64,000 nt of DNA, taken from positions 930,001 through 994,000 of the forward strand of contig CAWIWV010000002.1 in assembly GCA_963839925.1 (NCBI GenBank), in the 5' to 3' direction. Origin of the DNA: Bog-756 sp963839925 (GTDB taxonomy: Bacteria; Actinomycetota; Acidimicrobiia; Acidimicrobiales; RAAP-2). Position numbers and translations under genes: made by a program. A model generated the notes under the pieces. The model worked only from the letters and a program-made list of their open reading frames with translations, was not told where the DNA came from and searched no databases. Positions 56,118 to 63,942 of the stretch are shown here, piece by piece. Positions within the stretch are counted from its first letter, which is position 1. Each line of letters starts with the position of its first letter.

Positions 56118-56504
56118 GTGTTACCTCCTTCCAGTCAGGGCAGGATCAGCGAGGTGTACGTGGACCCTGAACTTGGACGGGAGGGCTTCACTTACCACCT
56201 GGTCTCAGGCGCCGAGGGCAGCGTCCACCTCGACAGTGTCCTCGAGTACAGCCAGGACCACTCGCACATGGCCGAGCTCACCTTGTACCGGCTCACTGTT
56301 GAAGCCAATGACCGGTTCGAGGCCTCGGGCCTGTCGGTTCGAGAGGTTTCCCGGCTCCTTGGAACGTCACCGACTCAGCTCTATCGTCTCCTCGACCCGA
56401 CCAACTACGGCAAGTCTCTCAAGCAACTGGTCGACCTTCTTTACCTGCTGGGCGCCGAGGTCGAGGTGGAGGTGAAGAACAGGACGCAACGCCGTGCCAG
56501 TTGA
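56118..56504 (+). CDS. Unrecognised small protein with a C-terminal XRE-like helix-turn-helix
   Basis: 128 residues from GTG 56118; a later GTG around 56154 (near EVYVDPELG) is also possible. The N-terminal ~75 residues are beta-rich (YHLVSGAEGSVHLDSVLEYS, TLYRLTVEANDRFEAS). Residues ~90-125 read SVREVSRLLGTSPTQLYRLLDPTNYGKSLKQLVDLLYLLG, a clear HTH with a DNA-reading helix like antitoxin (HigA/XRE) proteins. The last 11 nt overlap the next gene, so the two are translated together. Antitoxin or promoter-binding partner of its neighbour is the natural guess, without family proof. Confidence 0.62.
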   Translation: MLPPSSQGRISEVYVDPELGREGFTYHLVSGAEGSVHLDSVLEYSQDHSHMAELTLYRLTVEANDRFEASGLSVREVSRLLGTSPTQLYRLLDPTNYGKSLKQLVDLLYLLGAEVEVEVKNRTQRRAS

Positions 56505-57690
56505 CGACCTCCGTGCCGAAGTCGATGGGCGACTACGTACGCGGCGATTCCTCGGGTACTACGAGAGCAGGGACTGGGCGATCCAAGCAGCTCCAGTCGT
56601 CGCAGCCCTCCGAGAGGCGCTCGCTTCTCCGTCTCAAGAACTCGTTGTATTGCTTCAGCGAGCGGTTGGTCGCGTGGTGAAGGTGATTCTCAACTCCGAT
56701 GATTCCGACGGCATGATCGGTGATGTCGCTCAAGAGCTCCTCGATCTCCACCACCGGGCCTGCGACTCAGGAGTGGCCGATCCCGTGAAGCTGGCCAGAT
56801 GGATGGTCCGCTTCGAATTCGACGATCAAGACTTTTTCCTCCCCGATCCTGTCCGCTACGCGACTGCGCTTGGTGAACCCGGATTGGCGATCTTTCGCCG
56901 GGAGGTCGAGCGACGTCTTGCGACGGGAGACGACTCGTTCGCCGTGAGATACGTCACCGAGCGACTTGCGATTCTCGATGGCGACGTGGACGCGGTGATC
57001 AGGCTCTTTGGCGGTGGTCTCAGTCGACCCTACGACTTCATCCACCTCGCCGAGGCCATGGAGGAGCTCGGTCGGGACGACGATGTCCTGATCTGGACCG
57101 AGCGCGGCATTGCTGAGATGGACGGCTGGCAGGTTGGCCAGCTCTACGACCTCGCTGCCGCCGCCTACAGTCGCCGACACGACCCTTGGGCGCTGTTCGA
57201 ACTGCGACGTAGCCAACACAACCGCGTGCCATCTGCAAGCTCCTACGGTCACCTGCAAGAAGCGGCCAAAGAAGTTGGCGTCTGGGAATCGGAACGCTCG
57301 GCAGCCAGATCGGTGATGGCCGAAGGCGACCGAGGCGGACTGGTTGACGTTCTTCTCACTGACGGGGAGCCCGACGCGGCATGGCAAGAAGCGACGACGA
57401 GTCCGGAATGGGACGTGGGCGAACGTCGCTGGATACGCCTGGCCGAGGCTCGACAGCTCTCACATCCTGAGGACGCCATGGAGGTGTACCTGCAGCTGGC
57501 CGATCGCGAACTGGAAACGGCGAATCGATCGGCCTACATGAGGGCGATACGGATGTTGAAGCGAGCTGCTCGGGCTGCAGCAATGTCCGACAGGACTACC
57601 GAGTTCACCGAGTACCTTCACCTGTTGCGCGATCGATATCGGCGACGTCCGACCCTGATCGCCATGTTGGACAAGGCGGGATTCGTGTGA
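56494..57690 (+). CDS. Unrecognised alpha-helical repeat protein, partner of the HTH protein
   Basis: 398 residues from GTG overlapping the previous gene by 11 nt. Almost entirely helical with repeated ~30-40-residue units (RRFLGYYESRDWAIQAAPVVAALREAL, VARWM..., AEAMEELGRDDDVLIWTERGIAEMDGWQVGQLYDLAAAAYSRRHD). The N-terminal layout resembles the solenoid tail seen in SWIM zinc-finger-associated and DUF6880-like proteins, but no SWIM motif (CxCxnCxH) is present, so that part seems lost. No catalytic residues found. Paired with an HTH protein and near ArdC; a toxin, defence effector or scaffold role can only be guessed. Confidence 0.62.
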   Translation: MPVDDLRAEVDGRLRTRRFLGYYESRDWAIQAAPVVAALREALASPSQELVVLLQRAVGRVVKVILNSDDSDGMIGDVAQELLDLHHRACDSGVADPVKLARWMVRFEFDDQDFFLPDPVRYATALGEPGLAIFRREVERRLATGDDSFAVRYVTERLAILDGDVDAVIRLFGGGLSRPYDFIHLAEAMEELGRDDDVLIWTERGIAEMDGWQVGQLYDLAAAAYSRRHDPWALFELRRSQHNRVPSASSYGHLQEAAKEVGVWESERSAARSVMAEGDRGGLVDVLLTDGEPDAAWQEATTSPEWDVGERRWIRLAEARQLSHPEDAMEVYLQLADRELETANRSAYMRAIRMLKRAARAAAMSDRTTEFTEYLHLLRDRYRRRPTLIAMLDKAGFV

Positions 57691-57694
57691 ACCC

Positions 57695-58015
57695 TCAGTT
57701 CTTGAACTCGACCACGACCTCGACGTAGTCCTTCGTTCCGACGTTCCGGGCCCGCTCGAGCCCGCCCCGCCGGACTGGCACGACGGCGCCGGGCACCACA
57801 TCTGCCGCGAAGTAGTCGCGGAAGGGACCCTCGCTGTCCGGCTCCGGAACGACTGCGATCCGGTCACCGGCGACCTGAATCAGTAGATGGTCGAAGTCGT
57901 GGCGATGGACATCTCCCTCTTCGCCCGGCCCGAGCCTTACTTCCCACACCTTGCACCGATCGTCTTCGAAGAGCAGCTTCGTCCCCACGTCGCCGAAGGT
58001 TCGTCCTTCGGTCAT
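57695..58015 (-). CDS. Small cupin-like protein
   Basis: 106 residues. Single beta-barrel cupin: KVWEVRLGPGEEGDVHRHDFDHLLIQVAGD carries the HxH...H metal-binding pattern (HRHDFDH), and YVEVVVEFKN closes the barrel. Many such proteins bind metal or small acids. Its ATG overlaps the TetR stop (ATGA), so it is cotranscribed with the regulator and likely belongs to the same pathway, perhaps as a sensor or isomerase for a cluster intermediate (inference). Confidence 0.72.
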   Translation of the reverse strand: MTEGRTFGDVGTKLLFEDDRCKVWEVRLGPGEEGDVHRHDFDHLLIQVAGDRIAVVPEPDSEGPFRDYFAADVVPGAVVPVRRGGLERARNVGTKDYVEVVVEFKN

Positions 58016-58674
58016 GCCCCCTCCTCGGGTGCTCGTATTCCGCTCAGACAGAACCTCACGAGGTGGGCGATCTCGCCAGCCGAAGGCCTGGTCCGCCGCA
58101 CGAGGTGCGTTCGGAGCGTGCCGAAGACCACCTGATAGATAGCTTCTGAGTCGAGCAGAATCTCACGGTCGCCAGCTTGTCCAACGGCCAGGTCGCTGAC
58201 CGGCCCGACCAGCAGGTTCACCAGTTGGTCGATCGACTGGCGCTGCTCTTCGGGGAAAAGCTCGGTGAGCCTGTCCTCGTTCGCCACGAATGGCCGAGTC
58301 CGATCCGCTGCCCGCGCGTTGGCTGCCTGGGCGAGCACCCCAGTGATCCATGCCCGGATCTTGTCCTCGGGGGTGGATTCGGAGTCCATCCGGTGGACGA
58401 GGTACTCGACCAGTCGCCGTCGACCGTCGTCGAGCAGGACCAGCAGGAGCTCGTCCTTCGAACGGAAGTACCTGTAGAAGCCCTGGGTGGAGAGGCCGCA
58501 GTGGGCCAGGATCTCCCGCAGCGACGGTTCGAGGGTGCCGGTCTGTTCGATGTAGTCGTAGGTGGCCTCGACGATCCTTTCCATCTCCTGCGCATATCGG
58601 GCCTGCCGCTCGGCAGAGGACTTCTCGACCGCTCGTTTGGCGAGGGTCTCGGTCATGCTCGTCATGGGAGTCAC
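58012..58674 (-). CDS. TetR-family transcriptional repressor
   Basis: 220 residues; several start ATGs within the first 7 codons. N-terminal HTH: RIVEATYDYIEQTGTLEPSLREILAHCGLSTQGFYRYFRSKDELLLVLL. The ligand-binding C-terminal domain is long and helical (LIDQLVNLLVGP... etc.). It is divergent from the acyl-CoA ligase gene; the 107-bp gap holds two copies of a 13-bp palindrome, and another pair precedes the ferredoxin oxidoreductase operon, so this protein very probably represses both and itself. By analogy with FadR/PaaR-type TetR proteins, an acyl-CoA made by the cluster may be the inducer. Confidence 0.92.
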   Translation of the reverse strand: MTPMTSMTETLAKRAVEKSSAERQARYAQEMERIVEATYDYIEQTGTLEPSLREILAHCGLSTQGFYRYFRSKDELLLVLLDDGRRRLVEYLVHRMDSESTPEDKIRAWITGVLAQAANARAADRTRPFVANEDRLTELFPEEQRQSIDQLVNLLVGPVSDLAVGQAGDREILLDSEAIYQVVFGTLRTHLVRRTRPSAGEIAHLVRFCLSGIRAPEEGA

Positions 58675-58713
58675 CCGGTCCGATCGTTCGGCGCCAACAT
58701 CCTCCCCACTCTA

Positions 58714-58748
58714 AGATCACTGTTCTCTATGAGCAAGATCACTGAGCT
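58714..58748. promoter_or_regulatory. Tandem TetR operators between tetR and the acyl-CoA ligase gene
   Basis: Two palindromes AGATCACTGTTCT (58714-58726) and AGATCACTGAGCT (58736-58748) with centres 22 bp apart, both of form AGNNCA-C-TGNNCT. They sit in the divergent promoter region, 34 bp before the ligase start and 40 bp before the TetR start. An identical arrangement occurs at 60252-60286. Confidence 0.8.
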
Positions 58749-58781
58749 TTCGGAAGCAGGAGCATCCGGGCGAGAGATGAA

Positions 58782-60242
58782 GTGGTGACGGCTGGACGGG
58801 AGCTCCTCATCGGCGAGCTCTTCACCAATGCGGCGGTAGCGGTTCCTGACCGGTTAGCCGCAGTGCACGGCGAACGTTCGCTCACCTATGGGGCGCTCGA
58901 GTCCTCTGCCAACCGACTCGCCCGTAAGTTGGCCGGCGACGGTGTGGGCCGCGATACGCGGGTGGCCTTGTGGGCCGGCACCGACTTGGATGCGACGATT
59001 CTCTTCGCGGCCCTGGCCAAACTGGGTGCGCTCTTCATGCCGGTGAGTGGGTTACTCAGTGCCGACGAGGCTGTCGGAATCTTGGCCACAGCCGGTCCCG
59101 ACCTGTTGGTCACCGATCGGCCTCGCTCCGGACCCGCGGCTGCACCCACGCCTATCTCGCTGGACGAGCTCATCGATTCCGCTGCCGGGGTGAGCGACGC
59201 CAAATGGGCGGCCGACGATCTCGGCGAACGTCATCCGCACGTGGCCTTCTTCACCAGCGGAAGCACCGGTCGGCCCAAGGGGGCGGTCCTCTCCCACCGG
59301 GCAAATCATCTCCGCTCGCACCCGGGTGCGCTGCTCGAGCCCCGGGGGGCGATGGTCTGTCCATACCCCCTCTTCCACATGGGGGCTTGGACGATCGCCC
59401 TCCAGCAGTGGCAGGCACGCGACACCGTGGTGTTCACTGAGGGGGGCGGTGCCGACGAGATCTGCGGGCTGGTGGAGCGTCATCAGGCGACCCGTCTGAA
59501 CTGCGTTCCTGCAGTGTGGGGGCGGATCCTCGACCACGTCGGGAGTCTTCCGGACAACCCGTTGGCGACGCTCCGGTTCGCCGACACCGGGACGTCGGAG
59601 ACCCGCCTGGAGCTACTCGAGGCGATCGGCGCGGCCGCGCCCAACGCCCATCAGCGCGTCTTCTACGGCTCGACCGAGGCCGGCAGCGTCTCCTGTCTCG
59701 AGCAGGCGGAGTTCGCCCGACACCCGGGCAGCTGCGGTCAGCCCGGACCTGGCGTCCAAGTCCGCCGAGCGGAAGACGGGGAGCTGTGGGTCACCAGCCC
59801 GGTGTTGTTCGACGGCTACCTCGACGACCCCGAAGCCACCGCGGCTTGCCTGGTCGACGGCTGGTACCGCACGGGAGATCTGGTCGACTTCGACAACGGC
59901 TTCCTCTCGATCGTCGGCCGCACCGGCGACCTGATTCGCACCGGAGGAGAAGCGGTGGTGCCGGGCGAGGTGGAAGCCGTACTCGCCACACACCCCGGGC
60001 TGGCCGAGGTTGCGGTGGTCGGACTGCCCGACCCGAAATGGGGGGAGGTGGTGTGCGCGGTGGTGGTGCCGGCCGAAGCCGGCCGTGCACCCACCCTCGA
60101 AGAGTTGCGAGAGCGGTGCGCGGGAACCCTCGCCGCCTACAAGCACCCGCGGGCATTGCGGGTGGTCGACGCGCTGCCCAGGACGGCCGCGACCGGCCAG
60201 GTCCAGCGTCGGCTGCTGGTCGATCGGTTCACCGCCCCCTGA
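58782..60242 (+). CDS. AMP-binding acyl-CoA ligase, A10 lysine replaced by Gln
   Basis: 486 residues. Adenylation motifs: A3 FFTSGSTGRPKGAVL, A5 YGSTEAGSV, A7 GWYRTGDLV, A8 GFLSIVGRTGDLIRTGGEAVVPGEVE. At A10, where a catalytic Lys normally sits (xGKxxxx), the sequence is LPRTAATGQVQRRLL, so Lys is replaced by Gln. This would weaken the adenylation half-reaction unless a neighbouring residue compensates; a thioesterification-only or altered role is possible. It would make an acyl-CoA in the cytosol from an aryl or alkyl acid. GTG start, under the tandem TetR operator pair. Confidence 0.9.
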   Translation: MVTAGRELLIGELFTNAAVAVPDRLAAVHGERSLTYGALESSANRLARKLAGDGVGRDTRVALWAGTDLDATILFAALAKLGALFMPVSGLLSADEAVGILATAGPDLLVTDRPRSGPAAAPTPISLDELIDSAAGVSDAKWAADDLGERHPHVAFFTSGSTGRPKGAVLSHRANHLRSHPGALLEPRGAMVCPYPLFHMGAWTIALQQWQARDTVVFTEGGGADEICGLVERHQATRLNCVPAVWGRILDHVGSLPDNPLATLRFADTGTSETRLELLEAIGAAAPNAHQRVFYGSTEAGSVSCLEQAEFARHPGSCGQPGPGVQVRRAEDGELWVTSPVLFDGYLDDPEATAACLVDGWYRTGDLVDFDNGFLSIVGRTGDLIRTGGEAVVPGEVEAVLATHPGLAEVAVVGLPDPKWGEVVCAVVVPAEAGRAPTLEELRERCAGTLAAYKHPRALRVVDALPRTAATGQVQRRLLVDRFTAP

Positions 60243-60251
60243 GCCAGATGC

Positions 60252-60286
60252 AGAACACTGTGCTGGCTGAGTAGGATCACTGCTCT
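60252..60286. promoter_or_regulatory. Tandem TetR operators before the 2-oxoacid:ferredoxin oxidoreductase operon
   Basis: AGAACACTGTGCT (60252-60264) and GGATCACTGCTCT (60274-60286), centres 22 bp apart, matching AGNNCACTGNNCT (the second has G at position 1). The last base abuts the ATG at 60287, so binding would block the promoter and start. Same spacing as the pair at 58714-58748. Confidence 0.8.
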
Positions 60287-60871
60287 ATGGAACGTGAGCT
60301 CCTCCTCACCGGGATCGGTGGCCAGGGGATCCAGCTGGCCGCAGCGGTGGTGGCCCGGGCTGCGGTGAGCGAGGGGCGCGAGGCCCAGGTTTTCGGCAGC
60401 TACGGCGGGATGATGCGGGGTGGGGCGACCGAGGCGACCATCGTGGTGGCGGACGGGCCGGTGGAGGCTCCTCCCACCGTGAGTACCGCCTGGTCGGCCG
60501 TCGTCATGCATCACGACTTCGCCGGCGCCACCCTCGCACGGCTCCGCCCAGGCAGCGTCGTTCTGGTCAACTCCACCGTGGTCCAAGGTCTGGACCTCGA
60601 CGACGACTGGCAGGTGGTGGAAGTGCCGGCCTCCGACCTGGCCGTCGAGATCGGCAACCTGATGACCGCCTCGATGGTGATCATCGGGGCCTATGCGGCG
60701 GTGACCGGACTGGTCGGGCTCGACTCGTTGGTGGCCGCCTCGACCGCTTCGCTCCCTCCTTACCGGACCCAGCACGCTGCACTCAACGAACGAGCCCTCC
60801 GGCTGGGTTGGTCGAGGGTCGAAGCCGGCTCGGCTCCAGCGTGGCCGGTCGAATCGGTGGTGGCCGGATGA
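60287..60871 (+). CDS. 2-oxoacid:ferredoxin oxidoreductase, gamma subunit
   Basis: 194 residues. LLLTGIGGQGIQLAAAVVARAAV at the N-terminus and GSYGGMMRGGATEATIVV are the standard motifs of the POR/VOR/KOR gamma subunit, which helps form the dimer and the CoA-binding interface. Together with the next three genes it makes a four-subunit enzyme that oxidatively decarboxylates a 2-oxoacid to acyl-CoA and reduced ferredoxin. ATG directly follows the second TetR operator of the pair. Confidence 0.92.
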   Translation: MERELLLTGIGGQGIQLAAAVVARAAVSEGREAQVFGSYGGMMRGGATEATIVVADGPVEAPPTVSTAWSAVVMHHDFAGATLARLRPGSVVLVNSTVVQGLDLDDDWQVVEVPASDLAVEIGNLMTASMVIIGAYAAVTGLVGLDSLVAASTASLPPYRTQHAALNERALRLGWSRVEAGSAPAWPVESVVAG

Positions 60872-61122
60872 ACGGCGCCACTCCGATCGTCTCCCGGGGG
60901 ACGTTGGTCATCGACGTCGATGCGTGCAAGGGCTGCAACCTGTGTATCGAGGCGTGCCCGCCCCGAGTCCTCGAGATGACCGAGCACGAGGTCAATGCTC
61001 GCGGCTACCGCTACCCGCGGCTGCGGCCCGGGTGCACCGGGTGTAAGGCCTGCTCGCAGATCTGTCCCGACTTCGTCTTTCAGGTCTGGAAGTACGACAC
61101 ACCGGTGGAGTCCATGGGATGA
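60868..61122 (+). CDS. Delta subunit: 2x[4Fe-4S] ferredoxin of the oxidoreductase
   Basis: 84 residues from ATG 60868, overlapping the gamma stop (ATGA). Two full [4Fe-4S] motifs: CKGCNLCIEACPP and CTGCKACSQICPD. It carries electrons from the thiamine site of the beta subunit to an external ferredoxin. Operon order gamma, delta, alpha, beta is the common PorGDAB-type arrangement. Confidence 0.93.
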   Translation: MNGATPIVSRGTLVIDVDACKGCNLCIEACPPRVLEMTEHEVNARGYRYPRLRPGCTGCKACSQICPDFVFQVWKYDTPVESMG

Positions 61123-62225
61123 GCGCGACGCTGTCGGCGCAGACGACTGAGACCGACATCGGACGTCAACTGCTCGAAGGCAGTGAGGTCATCGCCGAGG
61201 CGATGGTCCGAGCCGGGTGCCGGTTCTTCGCCGGCTACCCGATGACTCCCTTCACCGAGGTGCTCGAGCAGATGGGCCGGAAACTGCCTGCGGTCGGCGG
61301 GGTGTGCATGAACGCGGAGAGCGAACTGGAGGCGGTGGGAATGGCCTGGGGAGCGGCCGCGACCGGCACCCCTGCTGCGACCGGCTCGACCGGTCAGGGC
61401 CTCTCACTCATGCAGGAGTCGTTGGCCGAGATCACCTTGGCCCGACTGCCGCTGGTCGTGTTGAACATGGCCCGCGCACAGGGGGACTACTACCAAGCCA
61501 CCCGCGGGGGTGGTCACGGTGACTACCGCCACATCGTGCTGGCTCCTGCAGACCCTGCCGAGGCGGCTGTTCTGGTGCCGATGGCATTCGACCTCGCCGA
61601 GCGGTGGCGGAACCCGGTGCAGGTGATGGGCGACTACTACTTGGCACACACCGCCCAATCGGTCGCATTCGCCCCCGGCCGCACCCGGGAGGTTCCCGAG
61701 TGGGCATTGGACGGATCCTCTGGCGGGTCGGGGAACGCAAAGCTCGTCTCGTTCCTCGGCACCGTGAAGCAGCGCGACGACGTCGGCTACGACCTGTCCG
61801 TCCATTACGCAGCGTGTGCGGAGGCCACCGCCTCCATGGCTTCTGAGGTGGAGCCCCTCGTCGAGGTGGAGTCGGTGGACGGCGCCGACATCGTGGTGGT
61901 CGCGTTCGGCACGCCCGGCAAGTACGTGCGGGCCGCGGTCCGCCGGTTGCGCGCCGAAGGTGTCCGTGTCGGCTTCGTCCGTCCGATCACCCTCTTCCCG
62001 TTTCCGACCGCCGTCGTGGCGGAGGCCTCGCGGAGAACCCGGGCCGTCCTCGTCTACGAGAACAACCAGGGACAGATGATCGATGACGTGCGACTCGCCG
62101 TGCTCGGTGAAGCGCCGGTCCACTTCATCGGCGGCCTCAGTCTGGACAGCTCCGGTTTCGGCATCGCTCCGGACTTGGACGTCGAGGTGCTTGCCGAGCG
62201 GATTCGGAAGGCCGGGTCGCGGTGA
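61119..62225 (+). CDS. 2-oxoacid:ferredoxin oxidoreductase, alpha subunit
   Basis: 368 residues. GCRFFAGYPMTPFTEVLEQMG, MNAESELEAVGMAWGAAATG and GQGLSLMQESL are the conserved N-terminal pyrimidine-binding blocks of KorA/VorB/PorA. The C-terminal half (KYVRAAVRRLRAEGVRVGFVRPITLFPFP) is the transketolase C-terminal-like domain. Overlaps delta and beta by 4 nt each. Substrate class (pyruvate, branched-chain, aryl) is not clear from the sequence. Confidence 0.93.
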   Translation: MSATLSAQTTETDIGRQLLEGSEVIAEAMVRAGCRFFAGYPMTPFTEVLEQMGRKLPAVGGVCMNAESELEAVGMAWGAAATGTPAATGSTGQGLSLMQESLAEITLARLPLVVLNMARAQGDYYQATRGGGHGDYRHIVLAPADPAEAAVLVPMAFDLAERWRNPVQVMGDYYLAHTAQSVAFAPGRTREVPEWALDGSSGGSGNAKLVSFLGTVKQRDDVGYDLSVHYAACAEATASMASEVEPLVEVESVDGADIVVVAFGTPGKYVRAAVRRLRAEGVRVGFVRPITLFPFPTAVVAEASRRTRAVLVYENNQGQMIDDVRLAVLGEAPVHFIGGLSLDSSGFGIAPDLDVEVLAERIRKAGSR

Positions 62226-63006
62226 GCACCTTCGTCCCGACCGATGGCCCGACGGCTCCTGCCCGACTGGTCGACGACTTCACCCCGGACCTCATCGACG
62301 TGGGTGCCCACCACCTCTGTCCGGGGTGTGGCGAACCCATCGCCATGCGCAGTGCTCTCGAGGCGATTGCCGAGGCCGGGCTCACCCGCCGGACGGTCGC
62401 CGTCTTCGGCATCGGTTGCTACACGGCGTTCTCCAACAACCTCGATGTCGAGGTCCTCCAGGCGCTGCACGGTCGCGCGCCGTCGGTGGCAACCGGGGTG
62501 AAGCGAGCCCGACCGGACACCGTGGTGGTGACCGTCCAGGGTGACGGCGATCTGGTCAACGAAGGTCTGCAGGAGGCGCTGCACACCGCGGCCCGCGGGG
62601 AGAACGTGACCTGCATCATGCTCAACAACGGGGTGTTCGGTGAGACCGGCGGCCATATGACCGCGACCACGGTGCTCGGCCAGCGGACCAAGACGAGTCT
62701 CGACGGCCGGGACCCCGCCTTGCACGGCCGGCCGATCCTGGTGAGCTCGTTGCTGGCACAGCTCGACGGTGCTGCGTTCGTGGCGCGGGGGCGGTGCACA
62801 CTGCGGGCAACGTGGCCCGGACCAAGAAGTTGCTGGCGCGGGCACTCGCGACCCAAGTGGCCGGCGCGGGATTCTCGTTCGTCGAGATCCTGACCATGTG
62901 CCCGACCGGCTGGTTCATCGAGACCGAGCAGGCCCCCGACTACCTGCAGGGCAGCTTGGCAGCCGTACACGAGCCGGGCGTCCTGAAGGACGTGCTGGGC
63001 GGATGA
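62222..63006 (+). pseudogene. 2-oxoacid:ferredoxin oxidoreductase, beta subunit, single-base frameshift
   Basis: Thiamine-diphosphate and [4Fe-4S]-binding catalytic subunit. First frame: HHLCPGCGEPIAMRSALEAIAEAG, then the ThDP motif GDGDLVNEG...LNNGVFGETGGHMT. Near 62787-62791 a G run of five should be six: with one more G the reading ARGAVHTAGNVARTKKLLARAL continues in the frame that ends at 63006 (EILTMCPTGWFIETEQAP). Both halves look fully conserved, so the shift is probably a homopolymer sequencing error. Intact length would be ~261 residues. Overlaps the alpha stop. Confidence 0.9.
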
Positions 63007-63016
63007 GCATGGACAG

Positions 63017-63942
63017 ATGAGCGGCGGCGTCGCGGTCAACGGAGGTCGTTTCGGGCCGGGAATGGCGCAGGGGATCGCTGCGGTCCTCCCCGAAGAGAAG
63101 GTGGCTCCCGCAGGCACCGCCGAGTCGGAGGGGGCCGACGTGTTCGCAACCCTGGCCGACGACGCGGCCACCTTGCTGCCGATGCTCACCGAGGACATCC
63201 GATGGATCCACGTGCTGGGCGCAGGGGTCGACGGGTTCCCGCTCGAGGTGGTCGGTGATCGGATGCTGACCTGCTCGCGGGAGCCTCGGCGCCGGCCATC
63301 GCCGAGTTCGTGCTGGCGTCGATGCTGGCATTCGAGAAGCACCTGCCCGATGTCTGGCTCGATGCTCCGCCTGAGCAATGGAACGTGGCAGGACTGGGCG
63401 GTCTGGAAGTTCGCACCCTCGGCGTGGTCGGACTCGGTGCCATCGGCTCGGCCGTTGCTACCCGCGCGCTGGCCTTCGACATGAAGGTGGTCGGGGTCCG
63501 CCGCCGCGAGCGGCCACCGATCGACGGAGTGGAGCTCCTGGCCGACCTCCCATCGTTGCTGGCGACCTCCGACCACGTCGTGATTGCGGCTCCCGCCACC
63601 GCCGCGACCGCCCGTCTCATCGACGAGGCCGCTCTCGCCGCGGTCAAGCCTGGCGTTCACATCGTCAACGTGGCCCGCGGTTCCCTCATCGACCAGGACG
63701 CGCTGATCCGGGCCCTCGACGACGGGCGGGTGGCACGTGCCTCGCTGGACGTGGTCGACCCCGAGCCGCTCCCCGACGGCCATCCGCTGTACAGCCACCC
63801 AAAGGTTCGGCTCACCCCGCACATCTCGTGGTCGGCACCGGCGAGTGTGCGCCGCACCTTCTCGCTGTTCGTGGAGAACGTCGCACGGTTCCGGGCCGGC
63901 GAGCCACTGGTCGGCCACGTCGATCGAGAGGAGGGTTACTGA
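63017..63942 (+). pseudogene. D-2-hydroxyacid dehydrogenase, single-base frameshift
   Basis: NAD-dependent oxidoreductase for a D-2-hydroxyacid, paired with its 2-oxoacid. First frame covers the substrate-binding N-lobe (DIRWIHVLGAGVDGFPLE); the G run at 63279-63281 lacks one G. With it, the protein continues TCSRGASAPAIAEFVLASMLAFEK and then the NAD domain LGVVGLGAIGSAVATRALAFDMKVVGVRR, with NVARGSLIDQDALIRAL and SPHISW-type LTPHISWS (catalytic His). ~308 residues when repaired. Its stop TGA overlaps the next ATG (TGATG). Probably intact in the organism. Confidence 0.88.
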
